This document shows, piece after piece, positions 44,300 to 56,781 of a stretch of 64,000 nt of DNA. This DNA is from Gnetum montanum. Taxonomy: Eukaryota; Streptophyta; Gnetopsida; Gnetales; Gnetaceae. The first letter of the stretch is position 1, and every line of letters begins with the position of its first letter. The notes under the pieces were generated by a model. That model did not search any database, was not told where the DNA came from, and worked only from the letters and a program-made list of their open reading frames with translations. The stretch spans positions 681,060 to 745,059 of the forward strand of contig MNCI01016492.1 in NCBI GenBank assembly GCA_015680685.1. Reading direction: 5' to 3'. The position numbers and the translations under genes were made by a program.

Positions 44300-47262
44300 C
44301 CTTCTAGGTCTCAACCTTTTGGAAGATTAGGTTCATTTTCATACATTGTTTTGCCATCTCCTATAGGACTACTAATTTTTCCTAAACAACATGCTAGTAG
44401 CAGGCCCATGTGATCTCCTTACTTCATAATCCCCTTGAGTTAGCCACTTGGACTTCTACAAAAGCCTTATGGTCTCAGAGATCGTATCTTCTTGCCTTTG
44501 AATCTTTTCCCTTAAGGATATGACTTACTCCAATAGGGATTTCTTGGACCTCTATAGCTCTCATGAAGTTTTGATGCATGACATTACTAAATCAGTAGTG
44601 ATCTAGCACAACTTCATGGGTGCACTAGACACATCAAAGGAAAGCTTAAGTAAGGAGTCTATCCCGATGTCTCTACTAGGGTTCCATTCCATAGAAGACA
44701 CTACACAAGCATAAAATGCAATCATAAAACATAACCTAAGATAGCCATAATGTAAGTAGAGCCCATGACTAAAGCACATAAAATAAAATCCTTACCTATC
44801 ACAACCATGACCTGATGCAATCGATTGATGATGTCCTTAGCCATTCCACATAGTAAATCCACTTTGTCTAGAGTCTCTACCCATGGTTTCACATGAAACT
44901 TAGGGACAAGAGTTTGCTTGGTGGCTTAGAAACTAATATAAGCATAACAATAATTGAAAGGTTAGGATGATAGCCAAAGATAACCAATGAGATATAATAA
45001 AAATGTTAAAGCATAGGCATACTTGGCTCCTCCTTCTATTCCTTCTTTGGGATGATGATGGAAGAGGTACCTAGTAGCATCTCATTAAGCAAGACATCTA
45101 GATCATCTATACCTTAATTAGCAAGTCCTTCAACCATAGCTTACTTTAAGAGTGCCTCTTCTACATGCCTTTGTTCTACCTTTGCAATAGCTTGGGTTTT
45201 TATAGCCTAACACTTATCTAAAATCACAGCAGTGGAAAACTAGTTAACACATGAAACCATAAAATAGCCATAAACTTTAGAACATGAAATACCAAAATTT
45301 AGCTAAAGCATACCTACAACTATCTGCTATGTTGGCTTGAGCTTAAACTTAAGCTTCTTTGAAGTAGGCTGATCTAAAGCTAGGCATGCCTCCTCCATAG
45401 GTCTCTTGAGTTTCTACCTAGTTGCTTCTTTGGCCTTCATAAGCCATCATTTGACATCCTAGAGACTAGTGGGAAAGAAGAGAGGCTCATCATCATCAAT
45501 TTTATCAAGAGACTCATATTTCCTAACATCAAAATTCTTAGTGATAATGGATAATGTATCATCCATCCCCTTTGGTGGGTTTTGGGCCTACAGTTTTGGA
45601 TATATGTGCTTCATCCAAGGCTTAGAAAGTTGACCTAGGTCTTGGGAAATCTATCATCCATTTCTGTGCACCATCAAAAACTCTAAAAACCTCTTCATAT
45701 AACCTACAAAAAATGCGTAGTGCATATCGATTATCATAGAAGTGTCAACATGGAGTCTAAGGATTTTCACTCAAAGCCTAGTACCCAAAGTAGCCATCCA
45801 ATCAAATCTAATGTCCTTCATCAAGACCTTCTTAAAGGTCCACCCCTATGCTAGGACAATTACCTTCTTAAAGGATATGATTTCTTTGCATAATGGTTTG
45901 TCAAGCTATCCATCAAAATTTCAAAGTGACCCATGTCGACACTAAGCCATTCTAGAACTTCATCACAATGGCTTGATTTCCTTATTGTCCTAGTGGAAAC
46001 TATTGCTCTATCAGTAGGGGCACCAAAAAAATCAAGAAAAAGGCTAGCATCTACATCCATGTTCACCTTCATGCCTTGGATGATGGTGCTAAAATGATCA
46101 ACCTTCTCATCGAAGGAGTTACTAACATGCAACATCTTCATAGCAAGAATGAAAGGAATAGGTGCCATAAATACATCAAGTAAACCTACACACTGGATAT
46201 TTGCTTAAACATATCCAGGTGCCTATCCCTTTAGCCACTCCTATGTTGATGTCACTTCACCAAGCTTCAAGATGATGATATCTTCATAACGTGAATCTGA
46301 AAGTTGTATAGTGACATCAGCTAAGGTGGAAGGTCTTGCAAAGTAATAACCAAATTTTAGCATCAATATGATCAATTTCAATGATTAAGAAATCCAATAG
46401 AACACTCAAAGTTATATGCATACAAACACTAAAAGTTATAGCCTTTATGTTTACCTTTCCTTTTCTTTTGCGGTGTGGAGGTCTCAGCTAAAAGGATTTG
46501 ATCCATGTTATTGGAATTTACCCACCAGTTATGCATTGTCTCATCATCTTTACACTTTTTGTATACATGGTTAAACCCAAGGCCGTATTCGTCAAAGTCT
46601 CCTCTTAACTATTAATACATAACAATTCTAAGTTGAGGACTCTTGGTGAATTCATCTAAAGTAGTTTGATCCACTGCCAGCATTTGATCATTGATGATCA
46701 AGCCTTGATCATTGACCTTATAGCTATAAGAAGTTGCAAAATCAATGAAGTTAGGGAAGGTAATCAAGCCAAAAGCATAAAAGCATTACAATAACCATGT
46801 TTACTCATGTAGATGGTACATGGTGCTAGGTGGATTCTAGAATAAGGTGTGGGCTCTATGCACCACCATCAAAGTATTGTTAGTATTATACTAACTATAC
46901 TTTAGCATCATCCAAATCTCTGAAAGGTAATGTTAACTTATGGCATCTACTGGTCCCCTTGTAGTCTTAGGAAGTGGTCTACTAGTAATGTATTTGGCAA
47001 TCAGGATAGATGCCTGAGGCAACAAGGTCTCCACAACAATCCTGTTACATCCTTAGACAAGTATGACCACAACATCACACTGAAGTTCCTAAGGAGGTAG
47101 GCAAGGAAGTCCCTTGTCCCATGCTATACCCACAACAAGAGCTTTCCAAAAGGCATTTCATGTGGTGGGGTGTTGATCTTAGGATGACCAATGTAGCATA
47201 AGATACCAACCAACTTCACTATGATGAGGATAGGCCTCAAAAAGATCTTCCAGGATGCAAAG
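44300..47262 (-). pseudogene. Antisense gene of element B (homologue of 15573-19710)
   Basis: Element B's pol is on the plus strand and this gene is on the minus strand, the same relative arrangement as in A. Matching parts in order: RPILIIVKLVGILCYIGHP (about 47.2 kb) to A's KPILIVLNIVGVLCCINP; FLAYLLRNFSVMLWSYLS to A's FLQFLLRNYSIIVWSDLS; NTLMVVHRAHT and NPPSTMYHL (about 46.85 kb) to A's STLFVAHHVST and NPQDTMYY; SFDEKVDHFSTII (46.1 kb) to A's SFNEKVEHFCTRI; and a coiled-coil stretch at about 44.5 kb. The first catalytic position is K here and N in A, and the DD position is HR here and HH in A. Many stops. Edges approximate. Confidence 0.6.
45860..46168 (-). CDS. Element B antisense gene, conserved-domain exon fragment
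   Basis: 102 open residues starting MAPIPFILAMKMLHVSNSFD, homologous to A's exon 4 (17060-17280). Shared: S-F-(N/D)-E-K-V-(E/D)-H-F, (A/D)(Q/S)LF(V/L)D(L/F)FG(V/A)P(S/T)D, and a Leu-Glu-Trp box. This is the clearest evidence that the two antisense genes are the same. Confidence 0.7.
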   Translation of the reverse strand: MAPIPFILAMKMLHVSNSFDEKVDHFSTIIQGMKVNMDVDASLFLDFFGAPTDRAIVSTRTIRKSSHCDEVLEWLSVDMGHFEILMDSLTNHYAKKSYPLRR

Positions 47263-47284
47263 CACAAAAACATTATAACCAATC

Positions 47285-47715
47285 AAAATTTCTTAACAAA
47301 CTTAGACAAAACATCCTAGTCAAAGTTGAAATTAGCTTTTGTAAAAAGCTTTAAGGTTTTTATCTAAACTAGGTTGAGAAAATTCATTAAAAAATGGGGC
47401 ATTATTACAACCTTTCAAAGAAAAAAAATTATGGTCATTTGAAATTACTTAACAAATTTGGTCAAAAATCTAGTCAAAAGTGAAATTAGCCTTTGTAAAA
47501 AGCTCTAAGGTGTTTATCTAAATTAGTCTTAGTAATTCCACAAGAAAACATTATTAAAATATTGCATAACCTTACATCATGACCAATGGGAATTTCTTAA
47601 CAAATTTAAGAAAAACTTTCTAAGTCAGAGGTGAAATTAGCCTCTATAAAAAGTTCTTAGATGTTTATCTAAATTAGCTTGAGAAATTCCATAGAAGCAT
47701 TGTTACAACATTTTA
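47285..47715. repeat. ~150-bp tandem repeat, 3 units, beside B's antisense gene
   Basis: Units starting at CTTAACAAA (47292, 47448, 47596), each with AAAAAGCTCTAAGGTGTTTA and CTAAATTAG; periods 156 and 148. It lies immediately upstream of the antisense gene's 5' exons. Confidence 0.75.
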
Positions 47716-47759
47716 TAGCCTTTATAGACAAAACATTATAGTGAAAAATAAGTCTTAGC

Positions 47760-48060
47760 CTATATTATGCATAAATTTAGAAAAAGCATATGAGTTATGC
47801 ATGAACTTGGAAAAAGCATGCAAGTTATGCATAAATTTAGAAAATAGCATCTACATTATGCATAAATTTAAAGCATTAAGAAAAGCAGACATAAGTTTAG
47901 AAAAAAAGCATCTAAATTATGCAAAGCATGCATGAATTTGGAAAAAGCATCTAAACTATGTGCAAAGCTTAGGAAAAAACATCTAAATTATGCAAAGAAT
48001 GCATAAATTTGGAAAAAGCATCTAAGCTATGCACAAATTTAGAAAAGGCATAATAAACTT
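47760..48060. repeat. ~32-bp tandem repeat with GCAT/ATGC dyads
   Basis: About eight units of TTATGCATAAATTTAGAAAA followed by AGCATCTAAA. Each unit has the small palindrome ATGCAT or GCAT...ATGC. It lies further upstream of B's antisense gene. Confidence 0.75.
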
Positions 48061-49600
48061 TAAAAAATCCATGTAGCCATAGTAAAAGCTTATTTAAAAT
48101 AGAAAAATCTTTTACTCTTCTTGAAAAAGCAAAATTAGACATTAATTTTAAATCTTCAAAAAAGGAAAACATAAGTTATACATATCAACCACCTCTATTT
48201 TGAAATGGGTAATGTATGACAACCATGATATTTGCCTTGATTCACATAGCCATATTTCAAAAAATTCATAAAAAAATCATCTGAGCTCCAAAAAAAATGA
48301 TTCCATCACCATTTGAAAGCTTAAATTGATTCCTATTTCCACATGCTTAATAAAATTCAAAACATTCATCGTTTATACAAGAAAAATTTGTCAATTTGGA
48401 CAATAATTTGAAAATGGCATAAACATCCTTATTACACATGCTTAGTAAAGAAATTCATAGAAAATTCAGTTTAAGTCTAATTGGAGTGATTCCACCTTTG
48501 TTGGAAAGCTAAAGCTAATGCCTACATCGGCATGATAGAAAATAGTAAAAACCTTTGCTGTTCTCTAGAAAAAATTCACAAATGTGCATAAAATTACAAA
48601 AGCAATACAAACAACCTAACTACGCAACTTTAGGAAAATAGCCATAACTTCTTCATCTCAATGTCAAATTAAATGCGATAATAACCATAAAAAATATTTT
48701 GAAAAGACTAAAAATCAATAACTTTAAATTTTACAAATGTGTAGCCATTCTACTATGAAAAAAAATACATAACATTACTTGATATTTCATGCTAAAACTT
48801 CAAAAATCTCAAAACCTAGATTTTATATAGCCATTAAAACAGTTGCAATAACTAAAACCATAGAAGCCCATTAATATTGAAACAAAAATAATGGGGTAGG
48901 ACTTTGTGAAAACTTAATTTTAAAAACTCCCAAGACCTAGATTTGAAAAATAATGGCCATATCCCAAAATATTTGGAAAAAAGCATGACATAGGAATTCC
49001 TATTTTCAAAATAAAATCTACAAAAGCTAAAATAATGAAACGAACATGGATCTATGTGGAAATGGCTAAAATACAAGATGTGGTTTCATTAGAATTATAT
49101 TTAAATATCTCCACTAGAGTACATCTGGAGAAAATAGCCCTAACACATGGAAAACAAAACTTGAAAAACCTTATTAGAAAAGGAAAAAATAGGTAGAAAT
49201 GGCTACTTTGGAATAGCAACAAAAGAAGACTAGAAGGAGATGGGTTTGGGTACCTCTTCTAGATCCCAAGCATGTTCCTCTAGCTTCTAAATCACTAAGT
49301 TTCATCTCTTTCCCCCTTGTTTCTTTACTGCCATAGCATGCTCAATGCTAGGAATGGTTGAAAACTGAGGAGGATGAGAGATCAATGCTAGCAATGAGGA
49401 AGGTGGGAGGCTTCTATGCTAATAATTCACTATTTTTGCCATAATAACCTCTACCACAACTCTCCTCCAATCCTTTGTTGCTGTAGAATGATAGTTGTGA
49501 TTAAAATTTGCAAAATTTGACAAATAAAACTCATCTAAAACCTAAACGCACACCTTGAAACCCCAAATGCTAATTTAGTGCACCATAGCTACAAGTGCAC
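48061..49600. other. AT-rich non-coding region of element B
   Basis: No maintained frame. Two weak ~187-bp repeat units begin at TGATTCCA (about 48299 and 48486). Otherwise A-rich sequence. Confidence 0.45.
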
Positions 49601-52600
49601 TAAAGTGCAAGGGGGGAAAGTCTAGGTCATGCTGGTCTTGGATGGGAAAGAACTTCACCTTTAAAAATTTTAAACTTTTGGAATGTGGACCCCACCCTAC
49701 TCCTTTACTCCTGATCAAAAATTACATCAACACTAAGATTTTTACCAATTTTGACACATAAAACATTATGAAAACCTTAACCCCTTGCATCCATGTTTGG
49801 AATACCATGCTTAGTGTGGAAACATGCCTATTAAAACTACAAATATTTTTCTATTTTAGGTAATGCAAACCTACATTTTTCAACCTCAAGTTTCCAAAAT
49901 TGGATAGGACATGAGCAAGGCTATACACCATGGCTTTCCACATTAGGGTAGCAGTGCCCAACATGGAAGAAGGGGGTAACACTCACTCTTACCTCCAAAC
50001 ACCCATCTAGCATAAGTTTGATCCCAAAATGGACCCCACATGATCTAGAACGCCTCCAAGCATCATTGGCAACCTTTGAATCCCACCAAAACTGGTTAAA
50101 ATCTAGGATTTGGTGTTTTCCATGCTAGGGGAGGCTTCCTTCATATTGAGCCTCTTACCCTTAGGGTGGATAGATGGGGGGGAATCCAAAAATAACCTAT
50201 ACTAATGAGCTAATGACCATTTCTCGATGCCTAGTGACCCCTAGACTTTTCTAGAAGCCTCTGCAGGTTCTAAAAGCTTCAAAAGTGGGCAAATATGGCA
50301 TAAAACTACCATCCCCCTTCATCCACATTAGGGCTAGCATGTGTAGCATGGAAGAAAGGGGTAGGATTACATAAGAAACTTAGAAGCCTCCAAACTATTG
50401 AATCTTGACACCCAACATTGACTGTTGATACTAGCAATTCCAAATGTTGACATGCATGGTCCATTAGCTATAAATTTGGTGTATATCTAACTTTCTTGAT
50501 TAGGGAAGACCTATTTCAGCTTATTCTTCCACCCTTAGTGTGAAAGAAAGGTGAAAACCCTGAAAACCTTGTCATAGCCTCCAAAATAACAACATCTTCA
50601 CCTTAGGCATTGATGGTGAACACCAACAACCCTACGGACATTCATGCATAGCCAGATTGATCATAAAAGCTAAAATACCATTTCCAAAAATTTTGAACAC
50701 TAAGAATGGAAGCTTGAGCATGGAAAAAGAGAAAGAAGTCAAAAATAGTATCTAATGATCCTTGAAAAAACCACATCTTGACATCAGATCTTAGTAGTTG
50801 ACACTGGCAATCTTATAAGCCTACATGCATGATTAAAAGTGACCAAAAATGGTTAAAAATATTTTCCCCAATTTGCCATGTTGTGCATGGAAGCCTCAAC
50901 ATGGAAGAAATTCAGGAAGCCCAAAAATTACCTAATGACTCTTGAAACTACCAAAATTTGACATTACGTATTAGCAATCAACATAAGTAACCTTAGAAGC
51001 TTACATGCATGATCAAAATTGATCACAAAAGGTCAAAACACTTTCCCCCCAATTTTCCATGTGTATAATGGAATACCTAGTGTGAAAAAAAGAGGGGAAG
51101 CCCAAAAATCACTCATCAACCTTCAAAATAGCAAAATTTCTAAACTAGACATTGACCATTGTCACTAGCAACCTGACAAACCTACATGCATGAAAAAAAA
51201 ATTATACAAAAAGATAAAATTATATTTCCCCCCATTTTTCCACATTGATCACACTATCTCCAACATACACAAGAGGGCGAAGCTTATAGACTAGTTGAAA
51301 AACCTATAAACTAACTAATCTTAACTCCAAACCATAGTCTTCAAACCTGGAAGCCCCAAAGGTGAACATGCACAGTTCAATGAAATTAAAACTAGGCTAT
51401 ATTTGAGTTTTATGGTATCTCTATGCTGGAAATTATTCCCTCTATGCTATGCAATGTGAAAATTAAGGGGGAGACCTAATTTAAATCCATAACTACCTCA
51501 GAAGAACATTAACTAGACTTGCATGTGCTCTAGGACCCTACCAACATCGTTTGGAGCCTTCAAACTTTATGAAATTGATATTAGAAGGCCAAAAATTGAT
51601 TCCCCCAAGTTTTCCATGCTAATAATTATAGTCCTACAATGGAAAAATGGGGGAACACTCAAAAAATTCTTAGAAATAAAAAAATAATCAAAATTTGATA
51701 CCAAACCCTAGTCCTTGACCCTAGTAACCCCAAAGGTTGACATGCACAGTTGATTGAGGTTAAAATTAGCCTAGATATTAGTTGCATGATTCTTCCACAC
51801 TTGGGAATACTTTTTCCATGCTAAAATTAGTATCCCTATTATGAAAACTCAAGGAGGAACTTTTCTAGAGATCCTAAACACCTCAGAATGACATTACATG
51901 AGTTTTCATGCACTCTAGAACCCTAGCAGCAATCATTGGAGCCCTTAAAATTTATGAGACTGATTCCAAATGGCTAAAAATTTGTTCCCCTATTTTCACA
52001 TGCCAATATCCCCATCCCCAATGTGGAAAAATGGGAAAATCAAAAAAACCACTTAGGGATATCCAAAATTACTAAATTTTGACATGGATCCATAGCCCTT
52101 GTCCCTGGTAACTATGGAAGGTAACATGTGTGGTTGATGGTGACCTGAATCAATCTAGATCTAAGCTTTTTCCTTCTTCCATGCTAGAGTAACTTCCCTA
52201 GTGTGGGAAAAAGTGGGAAAAGCTACTTTTCCACTTATTATGGTAAGATGACCTCTTGAAAACAAAAGATCTACACTGGAGAAGCCTAGGACCTCATAGC
52301 CTTAAGATATTTCTTGTCTAACCTTATTTCAACCTCTAAAATCCATTCCCTCCATTCTTCCAGACTAGATCTAACTCTCCCAACATGTAATTATGGGGGA
52401 AGATCTTAAGTACCCTCAAATAGCCTTCAAACAAGCTCTAAATCAACCAGAAACCTGCAAAATCAAAGTCTACATCCCTAGGGGCCTAGACACTTGGTCA
52501 GAGTGCTCCTAAATCATTCTAAATTCATAAAAAAATGTCCCCCTATTTTTTCACATTTAGGATATTGTAGATATCATGGAAAAAGGGGGGGGATCCATTT

Positions 52601-53050
52601 TGAGACATCTTGATATTCAAAATTACCTCAAATTACATTTGAATGAATCCAGGAGATGCATAAGTTCTAGATTTGGATTTTAGCTACCTATTTGACCATG
52701 TTTTACCTTATTTTTTCTTTTATTTTGGTTCTCCATGCTAAACCCCCTCTTTTCCATGCTAGCTAGCATGAAAACAAGGAGGGAAGGCTTTAGAACCTGC
52801 TTTTTGGCATCTACAAACCTCTAGAGTGTCCAATTTTGATGGATTTAACCCTGTGCTACCTTGAGAAGATGTTGGAACCTAAATTTTGGACCTATGATCA
52901 CCTTGAATCTTATTTTCCTTAGTTTCCACATTGAGGGCCCCTATTTTCATGTTGATCCTAGCATGGAAGCCTGAAAACACTTGATTTTTGGGTCCAAATT
53001 GCCAAGAAACAACCCTAATTAATGCCTAAGATCACCTAATAATCTTGTAG
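49600..53050. repeat. ~180-bp tandem array of element B
   Basis: Regularly spaced landmarks CATGCATAGC (50644), CATGCATGAT (50824, 51003), CATGCATGAA (51185) and CATGCACAGT (about 51370) give periods of 179-185 bp. Units carry ATTTTCCATGCTA, GTGTGGAAAAA.GGGG and a TTGACAxTAGxxxTTGAC phrase. The array continues, more diverged, to about 53 kb. Element H's array (63.46-64.0 kb) is its reverse complement in kind. Confidence 0.75.
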
Positions 53051-53358
53051 CCTCAAAACATGGCCTGATAAGGCATAAAAATAGCAAACCCTAACCATTT
53101 TTTACCTATATTAGATAAATTTTATCATATATAACCTATTTTGCTTGATTTTTCCCTATTATATAATGTTTTGACTTGTTGTTGACTTATGTTGACTTGA
53201 TGACATGGTTGACCTTCTATGACCTTTATATACCCTTATATGTTTGTTGTTTGTCTTATTATAGCTCTATCTACCTATTTTTTGTCATTAAATGCTATTG
53301 AATAGTGGGATTTCACCTTCCTTGACCATCGTTTGACACCATATCATCATGGTTGACT

Positions 53359-53412
53359 AAGACCTTAAACTAGCATCATCACCCACTAAGGCCTTAAATT
53401 GGCAAAATTGTA
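53359..53412. repeat. Minisatellite, 2 units, 5' of pol in B
   Basis: Two units with CCTTAAACTAGCA and GGCCTTAAATTGGCA, the reverse complement of the unit found in A, C and H. Confidence 0.65.
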
Positions 53413-53649
53413 GCCTTAAAATTCCCTTGTTTTGATCTTTATATGATTTTTTTTCACCTCTATTACACTTTTTTGAATTGACCTTATCTCACTAATGACC
53501 TTGGATGTCCTTGATTATATTACATTTACATGTGTTTTATGGCATTTAACATTATTTATTCACTTTTACCTAGATTCCACTTAATATGCTTTTGGTTGAC
53601 ATGTAGAATTAAAGTATGAGTACCTAGGAGTAGATTATTTTGAATTTTT

Positions 53650-56531
53650 GTCCACATGGATCTCACATTAATATTAAATAGTGTATTGACCCTGATTGCA
53701 TAGATCTTGAGCCTAAGAATCTTGTAGACCACATAGCCTCAATAGAGAAACCTCTAGATTGGCCTGAAAACCAAGTCAAAACTCTTGATTTAGAATTAGA
53801 AGAAATAAGCAAATACTCTCTAGTTGAGGTTCTTGTCACAACACATAGTGGTGAGGAGAAAACCCTTAAAGTAAGTTCCCTAGTAGAGCCTCAATGTGTC
53901 CAAGTCATCACCAAAGTCTTGCAAAATAACATTAAGAAATTTTCCTGATCATATGAAGATATGCTAGGACTAGACCCATGTCTAGTCTAGCACAACATCA
54001 CATTGGACCCTAGCATTAGACTAATTAAGCAAAAAATGCACAAGATTAGACTTGATTTGGCCTAGGTAGTTTGTGATGAAATATCAAAGCTCTACCAAGT
54101 AGGTTTCATTAGGGATGTCAACTATGCAGAATGGGTATCTAACATAGTGGTAGTTCCTATGAAAAATGGGATTATCTATATTTGCATTTATTTTTAATAT
54201 CTGAATAAGACAGCTATCAAGGATGACTTGCCTTTGCCTAGTATTAATAAGCTTATTGATACTAGAGCTAGACATTCTTTGTTGTCCTTTATGGATGGAT
54301 TCTTGGGATATAAAAAAATTAGAATCAACTGAGAGCACCAACTTAGTATGACTTTATGATACCATGGGGTATGTTTTGTTATAATATTATGCCCTTTGAC
54401 CTTAAGAACATTAGAGCAACATACCAAAGAGCCATAACCTATATCTTCAGTGATTACATGTTAGGCTTACTTAATGATTAGGTAGATGACATAGCCATGA
54501 AATTTAAGATAGTCAATGACCATGCTAATGACTTAGATCTTATGATTAAATGATGTCTCAAATATGAGCTTAGACTCAATCCTAAGAAGTGCATCTTCAA
54601 TGTTAATATTGGTAAGATGCTTGGATTTGTAGTTTGTGAAGTAGGGATACACATCTACGAAAGTAGTCATATAACCTAATGAAAAGCCATAACTGAAGAG
54701 TTCTACCTCCATTATGTCTGTCAATCCTCAATAAAAGGTTAAGCTATATCCATAGAATTCATAGTTTCACCTATTGATGACCAATTAGCCATACATCCTA
54801 AGTTTCTTGATGGATACATTAACATAGTTAGCTAAGTGCCTAAGGGTTATGAGGTAGTCATGAAGTCCAACAAAGATTCAACTGCCCATGGGTCTAGTAT
54901 TACTACCATCGTAACATTCCCATATGGTGAGATTTGTTCCTTTTCCTATCATTTTTGGTTTCCATGTACCAATAAAAAAAATGAAATATGAGGGTTTGAT
55001 CAAAGGAATAATGGCAGCTCCTAACCTAGGAATTAGATGCATAGCCATCAAAGGAAATTTACAACTCATGGTTAACCAAGTAACCGAAATCTATGGATGC
55101 AAAGCTAAGTACTTACAACCTTATTTTGACCTAGGAAAGTAGTTATTACAACAATTCATAGATGTTGATATCAAAAACACCCCTAAAAACAAAAATTCCA
55201 TAGCTGATGTAATTGCAACATTATCCCTTAATGTGATGCTAGATTTGTTTAGAAAGTTACCCATCTTAACCATTGATTATGCTACTTCCATCACAAAAAA
55301 CACTAAGGATACCTTTGTGGCTGTCATTCATACTACTCCTTCCAATGAGTGGTATGATAATATTAAATTTTGTGTTATGCATGATGAATCCTCACAAGGC
55401 CTGACTACTTCTTAAAATGATGTTGTACATAAGCAATCAAAGTAATATGTCATCATAGGTGATAACACATTATGTCAACAATCTTATGATGGCATACTCC
55501 TAAAGTACGTAAGCAAAATTAAAGCTAGAGAAATCCTAGAGGAGGTTCATGAGGGTGTTTGTGGAGGACATATAGGACCTAGAGCCATGGCCACTAAGAT
55601 TAGACGGTTATGATACTATTACTACTTGCAAAAGGTTAAGCGATGTGACACATGCTAATGATATAACTACATACAACATAGATAACATGGCCATTTCAAT
55701 GGTGGGGGTTGGATATCATTGGACCTATAACACCTAAGTCTTCCATAAGACATAACTTCATCATCATTGCAACTGAATACTTTACCATGTGGGTTGAGGC
55801 TATTCCCCTAAGGAAGACCACATCTGAACAAGTTTGCAAATTTATCCTAGATAACATTGTAGCTCATTTTAGCATACCCATGACCATAGTTACAAATAAT
55901 GGACCTTAATTTAGCAACTAAGAAACCAAGGATTTCTTTCATTCATTCTTTCTAGTCACATTACTACCCTCAAGCCAATGGACAAGTAGTAGCAAGCAAT
56001 AAGGCCATCATCAACTTGCTCAAGAAGATGCTCAATAATAGTAAGTGGAAGTGGCATAAGTAGCTTGTTCATGCACTATGGGCATATAGAACAACCTATT
56101 TCACAATAATCGACATGATTCCTTATAGCCTTATTTATGGTTCTGAAGCTATTTTACCTCTTGAATTATAGGTGCTATCGCTTTGAGTAGTCTTGACTGA
56201 CTTCATCAACAATGAGTAGAATAAGGAGTTACAAATGGTAGGCTTGGATTTAGTGGAGGACTGGCATATGCAAGCACTTACCCACATTGAGCACTATCAA
56301 AAGAGGTAGAAGTGACAACATCACCATGAGTTAATGATGCACAAGATCAAGGATGGAAACCTAGTCCTCATGGCCATTCATGAGCATGTAAAAAAATTTT
56401 CAACTAATTGGAAAGGGCTCATCCTTGTTACCAAAGGCTATAGGAATGAAGCATTCAAAATAGCTAACATGGATGGGAATGAGCTAGCAAATTTGCTTAA
56501 TCATTCATATCTAAATCGATACTACATATAG
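53650..56531 (+). pseudogene. Element B pol (RT, RNase H, aRNase H, integrase)
   Basis: A plus-strand Pol remnant closely matching elements A and H. RT around 53.94-54.7 kb ends with ELRLNPKKCIFNVNIGKMLG, with the active site reading VDDIAMK after a stop. The archaeal-type RNase H region is at 54.9-55.25 kb (GLIKGIMAAPNLGIRCIAIK, LMVNQVTEIYGCKAKYLQPY). The integrase zinc region is at about 55.55-55.65 kb, and the core at 55709-55909 (MDIIGPITPKSSIRHNFIII, with TNNGP where TDNGP is expected, so the second Asp is lost). The C-terminus at 56334-56531 ends SYLNRYYI. Frequent stops, mostly of C-to-T type. The same two-RNase-H order places it in the Tat clade. Confidence 0.82.
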
Positions 56532-56575
56532 CCTAAAATCATCAACAAAAGAGCTTGCATTCAATAGTTCACTAT

Positions 56576-56664
56576 GACCTTAAACTAGCAATACAACCTA
56601 CCAAGGCCTTAAATTGGTACCATGGCCCACCACAACCTTAAACTAGCAATTTTGGTGACCTAGA
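56576..56664. repeat. Minisatellite, 3 units, just beyond integrase of B
   Basis: Three units in reverse orientation (ACCTTAAACTAGCAATACAA and variants), separated by CCACCAAGG/CCCACCACAA. Position matches A's 11155-11690 and H's 58988-59190. Confidence 0.75.
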
Positions 56665-56761
56665 TAACCTAATTATCATGTGACCTATATGCATTATAGT
56701 GTTATAATATGTAGTGGTGTTTTGTATTCTTTGTTCGTATCCCTTAGGTCAATCCTCTAAG

Positions 56762-56781
56762 CACCAACAAAGAGGGACCAT
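56762..56781 (+). promoter_or_regulatory. Polypurine tract of element B
   Basis: CACCAACAAAGAGGGACCAT directly before LTR start TGAAACACTGC. The same tract as in A and C. Confidence 0.75.

Noticed and set aside
49600-53050. CRISPR-like array
   Set aside because: Repeats are ~180 bp, diverged and without short unique spacers; this is a plant retroelement.
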